This document shows positions 31,677 to 39,832 of a DNA stretch of 64,000 bases, in pieces (within the stretch, counting starts at the first letter, position 1; each line of letters starts with the position of its first letter). The stretch is from JANQIO01 sp965229625. Its GTDB lineage: Bacteria; Pseudomonadota; Gammaproteobacteria; Pseudomonadales; Halieaceae. Where the stretch lies: assembly GCA_965229625.1 (NCBI GenBank), contig CBDDJJ010000001.1, positions 620,001 to 684,000 on the forward strand, read 5' to 3'. The notes under the pieces were generated by a model that made no database searches, was not told where the DNA came from, and saw nothing but the letters and a program-made list of their open reading frames with translations. Made by a program: the position numbers and the translations under genes.

Positions 31677-32116
31677 ATTCTCTCCCTGTTCTTGAGATGA
31701 AATCTCACCTGTTCACAGGCCCAGCAAACGGCCGACACCCGCCGGCCACACGTAACCACAGCGCCAGTATTCTTATCAGGCAAGATATTGGAAACAAAAA
31801 AATGCGTTTTTGTGAAGAATGCAACACTTCGCTGCAAATATTCTGCGTTATGAACAGGCCTGGTAACGCTAAGCGGCTGATTCCTCAGGCAGTTTACCCA
31901 GAAGGTGCCGCCAGGCAATGCATATATTGATTAGGACTCACTTACCTCCTTTACAGCAAAACCCGCAAACGCATATCAACGCAAATTTATTGCGGTAAAT
32001 AGCCAAAAGCGGGACTTCCTTCACTTTCTAGAACATTTTTCTTGTCTCCCCTTGCACGCTTGGGCAAGTTAGTCCTGCATAACATGTTGTCAAAGACCAT
32101 TCGACGAGAAACAACC
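31677..32116. other. 440-base AT-richer intergenic region between divergent pilG and TonB-domain genes
   Basis: No gene seen. It must hold the chp operon promoter and that of the plus-strand exported protein. Two small symmetric elements are visible: ACAAAAA/TTTTTGT (31794-31813) around a 6-base loop, and CGCAA-ATTTA-TTGCG (31980-31994). Neither matches a site I can name. Confidence 0.55.
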
Positions 32117-33361
32117 ATGATGTCTGACTACAAGCGCCGCCTGGGGGCGATAGCCACCATCGCCATATTGCTGTTTAGCAGTGCGCCGAAGGCCCAGGAT
32201 GAACTCGAAACCGTGGGCCTGTCCGTGTATACGGAAACCGCCCGTGACATCTATATGGCCGGTCTGCTGTTGCCCTATGGCGCAGTTATGCAAAACCTGA
32301 TGCTGGCTCCGCCTCCCAAGGCCATGGAGTATCGAATCACCACGCGGCGCATCAGTAGCCGGGGCTTTTCGGGCACCATCCTGCTGCAGGGGGAGCTGGG
32401 ATCCGGTGGACGCGCGCCTGACAGTGCCGTCAACGCACTCACCGAGCTCAAGTCCAGCATGAAAGGTTCGCTGCGCCAGGGCGACCGTTTTGTCATCTAC
32501 CTCAATGAAGAAGATGAAACCGTGTTTCTCCTCAATGACACGGAGCTGCTGCGCGTCAGTGAAGGCGATGTGTTCGACTTCTTCTACGCCGGCTGGGTAG
32601 GCGACGGTGCCGCCTCCACTTTCCGTACGCCGCTGCTGGCCGGCACAATAGAGGCAGACATGATGGAGCGATTCAACAGCCTGGCACCCTCTGACACCCG
32701 CATAGCAGCGATCGCGGCGTGGACCCAGGCAGCTCCGGTACCGGCGCCCACTCCGGCCCCCGCGCCTGCCCCGGTCGCACCGGAACCCGAACCCGTTGCA
32801 CCTGCACCTGAGCCTGTCCAGGTAGCCGCAGCACCGGCACCGCAGCCTGCCGCAACGCCTCAACCGGCTGCGCCGGAACCTGTCGCAGCAGCAGCCGAGC
32901 CGGCGGCAGCACCGGCGCCGGCCGCCCCCGTGGCATCCGAGCCCGCAGCTCCCGCACCTGAACAGGTGGCGATGGCAGATATGCCCGCCGAGGCGACAGA
33001 ACAGCTCAACAATGAACTGACCAAGCTTGATGACCGCGAGTACCAGCGGCAGCTTCAGGAATACGTGAGCAAGGTCATGCGCCAGGTGTTTGGAGAGGTC
33101 AAATATCCGCGGCGGGCGATTAAATACCAGTGGGAAGGTAGGGTAGAATTGCTGGCACGCATGGATGAGTCCGGCGACCTGCTTGAGGTTATCGTCGACT
33201 CCACCTCGGGCCATACTGGCCTGGACAAGGCGGCTGAAACCGCGGTCAAACGCGCCGCACCGTTCCCCGAGCTGTCCGCAGTGGCCCGGGAAGAGCTGGT
33301 ATCGGACGAAGGTGACAGCTACGTAATGGCTATTCCGATTACCTTCACTCTGCAGCGCTAG
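32117..33361 (+). CDS. Exported chalcone isomerase-like domain fused to a TonB C-terminal domain
   Basis: 414-residue protein from the ATG at 32117, which opens a signal peptide (YKRRLGAIATIAILLFSS, processing near AQ at about 26). Residues about 30-180 resemble the chalcone-isomerase-like family of bacterial periplasmic proteins: SVYTETARDIYMAGLLL, MEYRITTRRISSRGFSG, LNDTELL and FFYAGWVGDGAASTF. A Pro/Ala/Glu-rich linker (about 204-290) leads to a TonB_C domain (about 314-413) with GEVKYPRRAIKYQWEGRVEL and LDKAAETAVKRAAPFPEL. There is no N-terminal TonB-type membrane anchor beyond the signal peptide, so it is unlikely to be an energy transducer. It is divergent from the chp operon. The combination is unusual; function unknown. 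Confidence 0.75.
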   Translation: MMSDYKRRLGAIATIAILLFSSAPKAQDELETVGLSVYTETARDIYMAGLLLPYGAVMQNLMLAPPPKAMEYRITTRRISSRGFSGTILLQGELGSGGRAPDSAVNALTELKSSMKGSLRQGDRFVIYLNEEDETVFLLNDTELLRVSEGDVFDFFYAGWVGDGAASTFRTPLLAGTIEADMMERFNSLAPSDTRIAAIAAWTQAAPVPAPTPAPAPAPVAPEPEPVAPAPEPVQVAAAPAPQPAATPQPAAPEPVAAAAEPAAAPAPAAPVASEPAAPAPEQVAMADMPAEATEQLNNELTKLDDREYQRQLQEYVSKVMRQVFGEVKYPRRAIKYQWEGRVELLARMDESGDLLEVIVDSTSGHTGLDKAAETAVKRAAPFPELSAVAREELVSDEGDSYVMAIPITFTLQR

Positions 33362-33483
33362 GTGGGCTGTTTCGCGGTACGCTGGTAAGCGTCAATAAGC
33401 GTTTCCAACTGTGGAGTGACGGTATGGGGCTGTCGACTCCCGGACCAAGAAGCCAGTAACGAGAAGGGTATACAAGAACGACA

Positions 33484-33996
33484 ATGACCACTTCGGCCTA
33501 CCCACTAATCCATCGAGCCCTGGTCTGCTCGCGCATGGATATGTTCCAGGATCTGGAAAGCGTAAACGTGCTCGCCACCAGTGGGCCGATCCTGCCCAAG
33601 ATAAAGATGGACCTGCATGAGGCCAATGAGGCGCAGGCCAAGCGCGTGATTGAGTTCCTGTTCCCCGTATTCCTGCACAACCTGATTCGCGCGGAAGATT
33701 TTCCCATGCGCGCCAAGCTCAAGGGTGCGCTCGACACCATGGAGCAGAACATCCAGGAAAATGCCAAGAACGTGATGGTCCAGGAGTTGCTGACCTGCGG
33801 CCTCAAAGGCGAAGTCTGTGACCCGGGCGGCCTGCCCAAGGACGTCGACACCAAGCGGGCCGTGGTATTGCACCTTGCCCGTGCCGAGTGGGATACCCTC
33901 TATCGCACTTTCCACATGCGGGTGATCAAGTCCCTGGTACAGGGACGCGAGGAACTCGCAGACTGGATCAAGGCACAGGAGCAGGCAGCAGCCTGA
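33484..33996 (+). CDS. Hypothetical helical protein
   Basis: 170-residue soluble, mostly helical protein of no recognised family. Visible segments are LPKIKMDLHEANEAQAKRVI, ENAKNVMVQELLTCGLKGE and RAVVLHLARAEWDTLYRTFH. The ATG at 33484 is preceded by GAGAAGGG at a longer than usual distance; a downstream start at 33535 (MDMFQDLES) is possible. No signal peptide or membrane span. It follows the TonB-domain gene by 122 bases on the same strand. Codon use and amino-acid make-up look like a real gene. Confidence 0.6.
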   Translation: MTTSAYPLIHRALVCSRMDMFQDLESVNVLATSGPILPKIKMDLHEANEAQAKRVIEFLFPVFLHNLIRAEDFPMRAKLKGALDTMEQNIQENAKNVMVQELLTCGLKGEVCDPGGLPKDVDTKRAVVLHLARAEWDTLYRTFHMRVIKSLVQGREELADWIKAQEQAAA

Positions 33997-34267
33997 GCTC
34001 CACAGCCCTATTACTGACGTACTTTTCTGACGCTTCCGCTCTATTAGCTAGCGCGTTTTGCGCGCTCTGCCCGTTCCAACGCGTCTTACGCGAATGCCGG
34101 CAAATCCTGCGTGCTTGCCCAGGGCTTGGCCTCAGGTGTTCGTTGAGCACCCCGCTATCAAAGACAGTCTCAACTGCCTGGGCAATTCGCCAGTCTGTAT
34201 CAACTTGCTGGATTGGCGGCCAGCGCCCTCCGCTCTTCGTTCATGAGCGGAGCACGCCTGGCGGCGA

Positions 34268-34597
34268 TCAGCGCGAGAGCGCCATCGGCATATTGTCCTG
34301 GCTGATCACGCGCATGACCGTATCGCGCCAGGCGCCGGCAGCTGCCAGCGCTGGCGTGATCAGGCAACGGTGATAGCCCTGGTCTGACTGTATCTGCACC
34401 GGTGCCTTGTTCGGTGTCCAGTCGTCGCCTTTGACCCGCGGTTTGCGGGTCGACCAGTACCAGCAGCCGCGCTTGTCCTGAAAGTAGAAGCGCGCGTCCA
34501 CCGGCAGCGCCACCTGGCGCCCGTCGATGACCGCGTACTTGCCGCTGGCCTTATGTTTCACCCCGTTTGTAATCGGTTGGCGTACACAGCTCTTCAT
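34268..34597 (-). CDS. Small basic hypothetical protein
   Basis: 109-residue basic protein; ATG at 34597 (MKSCVRQPITNGVKHKAS) has AAAGGATGGGG just upstream. It contains an aromatic centre, DARFYFQDKRGCWYWSTRKP, and two cysteines, and no signal peptide or membrane span. I do not recognise the family. It stands alone between a plus-strand hypothetical and cysS. Composition and ribosome site favour a real gene, but support is modest. Confidence 0.55.
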   Translation of the reverse strand: MKSCVRQPITNGVKHKASGKYAVIDGRQVALPVDARFYFQDKRGCWYWSTRKPRVKGDDWTPNKAPVQIQSDQGYHRCLITPALAAAGAWRDTVMRVISQDNMPMALSR

Positions 34598-34834
34598 GAT
34601 CCCCATCCTTTGGCTGTTTAACGGATAACCGGTTTCTTTTTTTACCGGATTCACGCCAAAAGGAAACAACGGGAGTCACAAAAACATTGAGAGTGCTGGA
34701 ATCACTGCAATTACTCGGCAGTGGCGGCCCGAATAGGGATCAGAAAAGTCCGGGCAACAATAAGCATCGCCTCGCCCACGCATCGCCAGCAGACCTGCCA
34801 GCCAGGTCCGGTGTGATCCGGCGGGACAGTACGC

Positions 34835-36211
34835 TCAGGAGCGCCGCCAGGTCGTCCCGTCGCGGGAGTCTTCCAGTATCACGCCCTCGGAAGCCAGGAA
34901 GTCGCGCAGTTCGTCGGCCCTGGCAAAATTGCGCTCGGCCTTGGCCTGCTGGCGCTCGGCGATAGCGGCCTCGATCGCCTCCTCGCTGATGGCATCGTCG
35001 CTGCTGGCCTGCTGAAACCAGGTTTCAGGGTCTTCGGTGAGCAGTCCCAGCAAGTCCGCGCCCGCCAGCAGGCGCGCCTTGAGATGTGGCCGCTCCCCGG
35101 CCCCGGCCTTGTTGAGCGCCTTGGCGATAGCATGCAGTTCAGAAATGGCCAACGGCGTATTGAGATCATCATTCAGCGCTGCATAGAACGCTTCGTCTGC
35201 CAGCAGCACCTCATCGTCTACTGCCACGTCCTCGACCTCGCGCAGCGCTGTGTATAGCGAATCGAGCGACGCGCGCGCCTGGGAGAGCAGCTCAGCAGAG
35301 AAGTTCAACGGCGACCGGTAGTGGGCGGACAGCAGGGCAAAACGCAACACCTCCCCCGGATACTGGCCCAGCAGGTCGCGCACCATGCGAAAGTTGCCCA
35401 GGGACTTGGACATCTTCTCACCGTCGATATCCAGGTAGGCGTTGTGCATCCAGTAGCGAACGTAATCACCGCCGTGAGCGCACTGGCTCTGGGCGATCTC
35501 ATTTTCGTGATGCGGGAAGATCAGGTCGCGGCCGCCGCCATGGATGTCGATGGTTTCGCCGAGGTGAGCGTGGATCATCGCCGAGCACTCCAGGTGCCAA
35601 CCCGGCCGGCCCCGGCCCCAGGGGCTGTCCCAACCGGGGTCGCCGTCCTCGGAGGGCTTCCAGAGCACGAAGTCACCGGGGTAACGCTTGTAGTCAGCAA
35701 CTTCAACCCGGGCGCCGGCCAGCATGTCTTCCAGCGAGCGGTTGGACAGCTTGCCGTAGTCTTCCATCGACTGTACCGCGAACAGCACGTGCCCTTCGGA
35801 TTCGTAGGCATGGCCCTTCTCGATCAGCGTCTGCGTGAGCTCGATCATCTCGTCAATATGCTGGGTTGCATGCGGTTCGAGCGAAGGGGCCAGCACGTTC
35901 AGGCCTGTCATATCCTCACGGTACTTGGTCGTAAATTCCTGGGTGAAGTCCGCCATATCACGGCCGGTCTCAGCGCAGGCTGCAATAATCTTGTCGTCGA
36001 TGTCGGTAATGTTGCGCGCGTAGATGACGCTATCGAACTGCGTCTGTAGCAGGCGAAATAATGTATCAAACACGACTGCCGGACGGGCGTTACCTATATG
36101 GGCTAGGTTATAGACGGTAGGCCCGCAGACGTACATGGTCACACGGTCTGGCTGCAGCGGCTCGAAAACTTCTTTTTTACCACTCAGGGTGTTGTGCAAC
36201 ACCAATGCCAT
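34835..36211 (-). CDS. cysS: Cysteinyl-tRNA synthetase
   Basis: 458-residue class I synthetase that charges tRNA-Cys. It has the zinc-binding CGPTVYN with Cys29, the HIGN signature (about 38-41), the further zinc ligands in LECSAMI and FPHHENE, and KMSKSLGN at about 266-273. The ATG at 36211 was chosen because it lies just after the glnS stop (36213-36215) and gives the normal N-terminus ALVLHNTLSG; a longer frame would overlap glnS. It forms a two-gene unit with glnS, as in many proteobacteria. Confidence 0.97.
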   Translation of the reverse strand: MALVLHNTLSGKKEVFEPLQPDRVTMYVCGPTVYNLAHIGNARPAVVFDTLFRLLQTQFDSVIYARNITDIDDKIIAACAETGRDMADFTQEFTTKYREDMTGLNVLAPSLEPHATQHIDEMIELTQTLIEKGHAYESEGHVLFAVQSMEDYGKLSNRSLEDMLAGARVEVADYKRYPGDFVLWKPSEDGDPGWDSPWGRGRPGWHLECSAMIHAHLGETIDIHGGGRDLIFPHHENEIAQSQCAHGGDYVRYWMHNAYLDIDGEKMSKSLGNFRMVRDLLGQYPGEVLRFALLSAHYRSPLNFSAELLSQARASLDSLYTALREVEDVAVDDEVLLADEAFYAALNDDLNTPLAISELHAIAKALNKAGAGERPHLKARLLAGADLLGLLTEDPETWFQQASSDDAISEEAIEAAIAERQQAKAERNFARADELRDFLASEGVILEDSRDGTTWRRS

Positions 36212-36212
36212 A

Positions 36213-37883
36213 TCAGGCTCCCTGCTTCTGCCAGGTGTCTCGCAGACCAATGGTTTTGTTGAATACCGGTCGATCAGCACTGTGGTCAAACCGATCCGCC
36301 ACGAAATAGCCCTCGCGCTCGAACTGGAAGGACTGCTCTGCTGCGGCGGCTGCCAGGCCCGGCTCGGCGACAGCGGCCTTCGTCACCCGCAGGGAATCCG
36401 CGGTCAGGTAGTGATGAAAGTCCTCATCGCTACGGTCCGGCGCCTCGACATTGAACAGGCGGTCGTAAAGTCGCAACTCCACCGCCAGCCCATGAGCCGC
36501 CGACACCCAGTGAATCACGCCCTTGGGCTTGATGCCGTCCGCCGGGTCCTGGCCAAGGGTATCGGCCACCACCTCACACAGCACAGCAGTGATCTCGCCG
36601 TTGTCGTCGCGCTCTACATCCACGGCCTGGACAACATAAGCGTTGCGCAGCCGCACCCGCTTTCCGAGTACCAGGCGTTTGTATTTCTTGTTGGCTTTTT
36701 CCCGGAAATCCTCCCGATCAATCAGCAGTTCGCGCGCAAAGGGCAGCTCGCGCAGACCGAGATCATCCCGCGCGGGATGCGCCGGCGCCGCCAGCGTTTC
36801 TACCTTGTCCTCGGGGTAGTTCACCAGTACCAGCCGCAGTGGATCTACCACACACATCGCGCGCGGCGCATTCTCATTGAGGTCGTCGCGGATGGCGTGC
36901 TCCAGCATCGCCACATCGACAATGCCGTCGCTGCGGGTTGTGCCGATCATGTCGCAGAAGCGGCGGATCGCGGCGGGCGAGTAGCCGCGCCGGCGCATGC
37001 CGGAAATGGTCGGCATGCGTGGATCATCCCAGCCACTGACCAGACCCTCGTCTACCAGCTGCTTGAGCTTGCGTTTGCTGGTGACCGTGTAACTCGGGTT
37101 GAGGCGGCCAAACTCATACTGGTGAGGGCGCGACGGGACCGGCAGGTTCTCCAGCAGCCAGTCGTACAGTGGACGGTGATCCTCGAACTCCAGGGTACAC
37201 ACTGAATGGCTGATGCCCTCGATGGCATCTTCCTGGCCGTGAGCGAAATCGTAGGTGGGGTAAATGCACCAGTCATCACCAGTCTGGTGGTGGCTCACCT
37301 TGCGAATCCGATACAGGGTCGGGTCGCGCATGTTCATATTCGGAGAAGCCATGTCTATCCTGGCACGCAGCACGCGGCTGCCCTCTTCGAACTCCCCGTT
37401 CTTCATGCCTTCCAGCAGGGCCAGGTTTTCGTCCACCGAGCGATCCCGGTAGGGGCTGTTGCGGCCGGGCTCCGTCAGCGTACCGCGGTACTCACGCGTT
37501 TCCTCCGCGGAAAGGTCGCAGACGTAGGCCTTGCCTGCACGCACCAGGTGCTGGGCCCACTCATAGAGCTGGCCGAAATACGATGAGGCGAACTTTACCT
37601 CGCCGTCCCAGCGGTAACCCAGCCACTGGACATCGGCCTGGATGGACTCGATGTATTCCTGGCTTTCCTTGAGCGGGTTGGTGTCGTCGAAGCGGAGGTT
37701 GCAGCGACCGCCAAACCGCTCCGCCAACCCGAAGTTCACACTGATCGACTTGGCGTGACCGATATGCAGGTAGCCATTCGGCTCAGGCGGGAAGCGAGTC
37801 ACAATCTCGCTCACGCGTCCGCTCTCGATATCCTCGCGAACAATCGTGTCGAGGAAGTTACTTGGGGCGGTAGTCTCTGTCAT
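36213..37883 (-). CDS. glnS: Glutaminyl-tRNA synthetase
   Basis: 556-residue class I synthetase. The N-terminal catalytic part has FPPEPNGYLHIGHAKS with the HIGH signature at residues 40-43, RFDDTNP, and the KMSKS-equivalent VTSKRKL near 266. The C-terminal beta-barrel anticodon-binding domains follow (RDDLGLRELPFARELLIDRE cut short, then VHWVSAAHG-like IHWVSAAHG). Length is normal for bacterial GlnRS. It is upstream of cysS by one base and divergent from ppiB. Confidence 0.97.
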   Translation of the reverse strand: MTETTAPSNFLDTIVREDIESGRVSEIVTRFPPEPNGYLHIGHAKSISVNFGLAERFGGRCNLRFDDTNPLKESQEYIESIQADVQWLGYRWDGEVKFASSYFGQLYEWAQHLVRAGKAYVCDLSAEETREYRGTLTEPGRNSPYRDRSVDENLALLEGMKNGEFEEGSRVLRARIDMASPNMNMRDPTLYRIRKVSHHQTGDDWCIYPTYDFAHGQEDAIEGISHSVCTLEFEDHRPLYDWLLENLPVPSRPHQYEFGRLNPSYTVTSKRKLKQLVDEGLVSGWDDPRMPTISGMRRRGYSPAAIRRFCDMIGTTRSDGIVDVAMLEHAIRDDLNENAPRAMCVVDPLRLVLVNYPEDKVETLAAPAHPARDDLGLRELPFARELLIDREDFREKANKKYKRLVLGKRVRLRNAYVVQAVDVERDDNGEITAVLCEVVADTLGQDPADGIKPKGVIHWVSAAHGLAVELRLYDRLFNVEAPDRSDEDFHHYLTADSLRVTKAAVAEPGLAAAAAEQSFQFEREGYFVADRFDHSADRPVFNKTIGLRDTWQKQGA

Positions 37884-38057
37884 GCCGGCGCTATCGTCCT
37901 CGGTGGAGGGTCCAAAGGGCGCGTATTATAGGGAACCTCCTGATGATTCTGTAGTGTCCAGGTGCGACGAGCGGCTCCGATGGATGCGGTTCGCCTCACG
38001 GCTAAAAAGGCCTTATCATGCGCGACCTGTTTCGACACAAGCAATGAGGCTTTTCCA

Positions 38058-38552
38058 ATGATCGTACTCAAGACCAACCACGGCGATATTTCCATCGAAC
38101 TCGACTTCGAGAAAGCGCCCAAGAGCAGCGAAAACTTTCTTGCCTATGCCCGCGATGGTTTCTACAACGGCACCATTTTCCATCGTGTGATCGACGGCTT
38201 CATGATCCAGGGCGGCGGCTTTGAGCCGGGCATGAACCAGAAGCCCACCGGCACGCCCATCGAAAACGAAGCCGATAACGGTCTCAAGAATGACTGTTAC
38301 ACTCTCGCCATGGCACGCACCATGGACCCTCACTCCGCCACCGCGCAGTTCTTTATCAATGTGAAGGACAATGATTTCCTCAACCACAGCTCCCCGACCC
38401 CGCAGGGCTGGGGCTACGCGGTGTTCGGCAAGGTTGTCGCCGGTACCGAGGTCGTGGACGCCATCAAGGGTGTTGCCACCGGCTCTGCAGCGGGTCACCA
38501 GGACGTGCCACGTGCAGACGTGGTCATCGAGTCAGTAGAGGTGACGGAATAA
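38058..38552 (+). CDS. ppiB: Cytosolic peptidyl-prolyl cis-trans isomerase B (cyclophilin)
   Basis: 164-residue cyclophilin-type isomerase without a signal peptide. Active-site motifs are FHRVIDGFMIQGGGF with the catalytic Arg, MARTMDPHSATAQFFIN, and GYAVFGKVVAG. The ATG at 38058 gives the standard start IVLKTNHGDI; an upstream frame adds 32 non-conserved residues. It is divergent from glnS and convergent with miaE. In many gammaproteobacteria ppiB is found near glnS/cysS, as here. Confidence 0.96.
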   Translation: MIVLKTNHGDISIELDFEKAPKSSENFLAYARDGFYNGTIFHRVIDGFMIQGGGFEPGMNQKPTGTPIENEADNGLKNDCYTLAMARTMDPHSATAQFFINVKDNDFLNHSSPTPQGWGYAVFGKVVAGTEVVDAIKGVATGSAAGHQDVPRADVVIESVEVTE

Positions 38553-38561
38553 GCCGACCTC

Positions 38562-38613
38562 GAAACCACCTTAGGTTTCAAGCGACCAAAAAGCGCTTTT
38601 AATTCAAGCGCTT
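38562..38613. terminator. Possible bidirectional terminator region between ppiB and miaE
   Basis: GAAACC/GGTTTC (38562-38579) can form a 6-bp hairpin, followed by two copies of the palindrome AAGCGCTT (38591-38598 and 38606-38613) that can pair across TTTAATTC, with T4 after the first copy on the plus strand. The second copy overlaps the end of miaE. Weak as a classical terminator. Confidence 0.35.
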
Positions 38614-39257
38614 ACCGCAACTACTTCGGAGGGAATTCCGCTATGGAAGCGGAATTCCCGATCCTTGTCCCGAATCAGCGGTGCCTCCAGAGCGAGCAAC
38701 ACCTGTACCCGCCTTGCCACTTCCTCCGCATCTGATGCCTGCTCTGCCAGTTTCAGGTAGTCCCTGAAGTGGCGAGATTCTGATTTCAACAGAGAACGGT
38801 AGAACTCGGCCAGTTCCGCATCCAGGTGTGGCGCGAGTGCTGCAAAACGCTCGCAGGATCGCGCCTCGATAATCGCACCGACCACCAGGGTATCTACCAG
38901 GCGACCGGGCTCGCTGGAGCGCACCCCGGCACGCAGCCCGGAGGCGTAGCGCGCGGCGCCAATGGTTTCATAGCGGATGCCTCGCCGCTGCATGATTTTC
39001 AGTACCTGCTCGAAGTGCCTCAGTTCCTCGCGCGCAAGGCGCGAGAGCTTGTGCAGCAGTTCCGGGAAGTCGGTGTAGCGAAACATCAGCGTCAGCGCGG
39101 TAGATGCTGCCTTCTTTTCACAGTTGGCGTGATCGATCAGCAGCAGTTCCGGGTTCTCCAGCGCCCAGTCGATCCAGGCCTCGGGCGTGGCGGTGCCGAG
39201 AAACTCGCGCAGGGGCTGCACCAGGGCTTGCTCACCCTCGTGGTCAGATGGCGACAT
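38604..39257 (-). CDS. miaE: tRNA-(ms[2]io[6]A)-hydroxylase MiaE
   Basis: 217-residue nonhaem diiron monooxygenase that hydroxylates the isopentenyl group of ms2i6A37 in tRNAs reading UNN codons. Iron-binding helices show IDHANCEKKAASTAL, REELRHFEQVL, IIEARSCERF and KSESRHFRDYL, giving the expected E-x2-H pattern of a ferritin-like fold. Length agrees with the family. The start overlaps the stop of the upstream DUF1289 gene by one base. High confidence. Confidence 0.94.
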   Translation of the reverse strand: MSPSDHEGEQALVQPLREFLGTATPEAWIDWALENPELLLIDHANCEKKAASTALTLMFRYTDFPELLHKLSRLAREELRHFEQVLKIMQRRGIRYETIGAARYASGLRAGVRSSEPGRLVDTLVVGAIIEARSCERFAALAPHLDAELAEFYRSLLKSESRHFRDYLKLAEQASDAEEVARRVQVLLALEAPLIRDKDREFRFHSGIPSEVVAVSA

Positions 39258-39712
39258 CAGGCCGTCTCCACCACACTGATGTAGCGCTCGTAGTAGGCTT
39301 CGGACAGGATATAGAATTCATCGTCGATGGCCTTGCGCAATTCGGTCAGCGGCACGTCGCGAAATTCGGCGTCTATTTGCAGGCCGTAGTCGGCGGGGTC
39401 ACTGATCTGGCTGCCGCCCGCTTTCAACAGCGCATAAGCCCAGCAGTAGACATCGCGCTGCGCCGGGTAGGCGATCTGCTGGCTGATGAGCTGGCCCTCG
39501 AGTAGCGCAGGGTCCAGCACCTGCAGCTTGTTCTGGGTACAGCGGCTCAGGAAATCACCGAGCCGCTGATCGATCAAGCGCTTCTCGGCCTCGGTGTAGC
39601 CATTCCAGTTGATCACCTCGTGAGCGAAGCGCTTGCAACCGCGGCAGACTCGGTCGCCAATGCCGGTGGAACACACACCAATACAGGGGGTTTTAACGCG
39701 GGAATCGATCAT
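39257..39712 (-). CDS. DUF1289 domain protein
   Basis: 151-residue protein. The N-terminal DUF1289 module has four cysteines in PCIGVCSTGIGDRVCRGCKR (about residues 9-28), a likely metal or Fe-S site, followed by EVINWNGYTEAEKR. The C-terminal 90 residues form an additional helical part not found in the shortest family members. Its role is unknown. It is coupled to miaE by a one-base overlap (TGATG), suggesting a shared function in tRNA modification or metal handling, which is inference only. Confidence 0.8.
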   Translation of the reverse strand: MIDSRVKTPCIGVCSTGIGDRVCRGCKRFAHEVINWNGYTEAEKRLIDQRLGDFLSRCTQNKLQVLDPALLEGQLISQQIAYPAQRDVYCWAYALLKAGGSQISDPADYGLQIDAEFRDVPLTELRKAIDDEFYILSEAYYERYISVVETA

Positions 39713-39788
39713 CCGGGCATTCTAAGATATCACCCCTGTGAATGCACAGTATTGCCCCCAATCCGGTGCGGCTGAAGGCCGCTTGGGC

Positions 39789-39794
39789 TATAAT
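39789..39794 (+). promoter_or_regulatory. Probable -10 box of the acnB promoter
   Basis: A perfect TATAAT lies 39 bases before the acnB start. No good -35 hexamer is found at 16-18 bases upstream, so an activator or weak -35 is implied. A ribosome site, CAGGAG, sits eight bases before the GTG start. Confidence 0.5.
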
Positions 39795-39832
39795 TCGGCC
39801 CCGTTATTTTTGTCCCTCCAGGAGTTTGTATC

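Noticed and set aside
34227..34250. CCGCTC/GAGCGG hairpin near the small basic hypothetical
   Set aside because: Six base pairs without a T-run on the relevant strand; could be chance.
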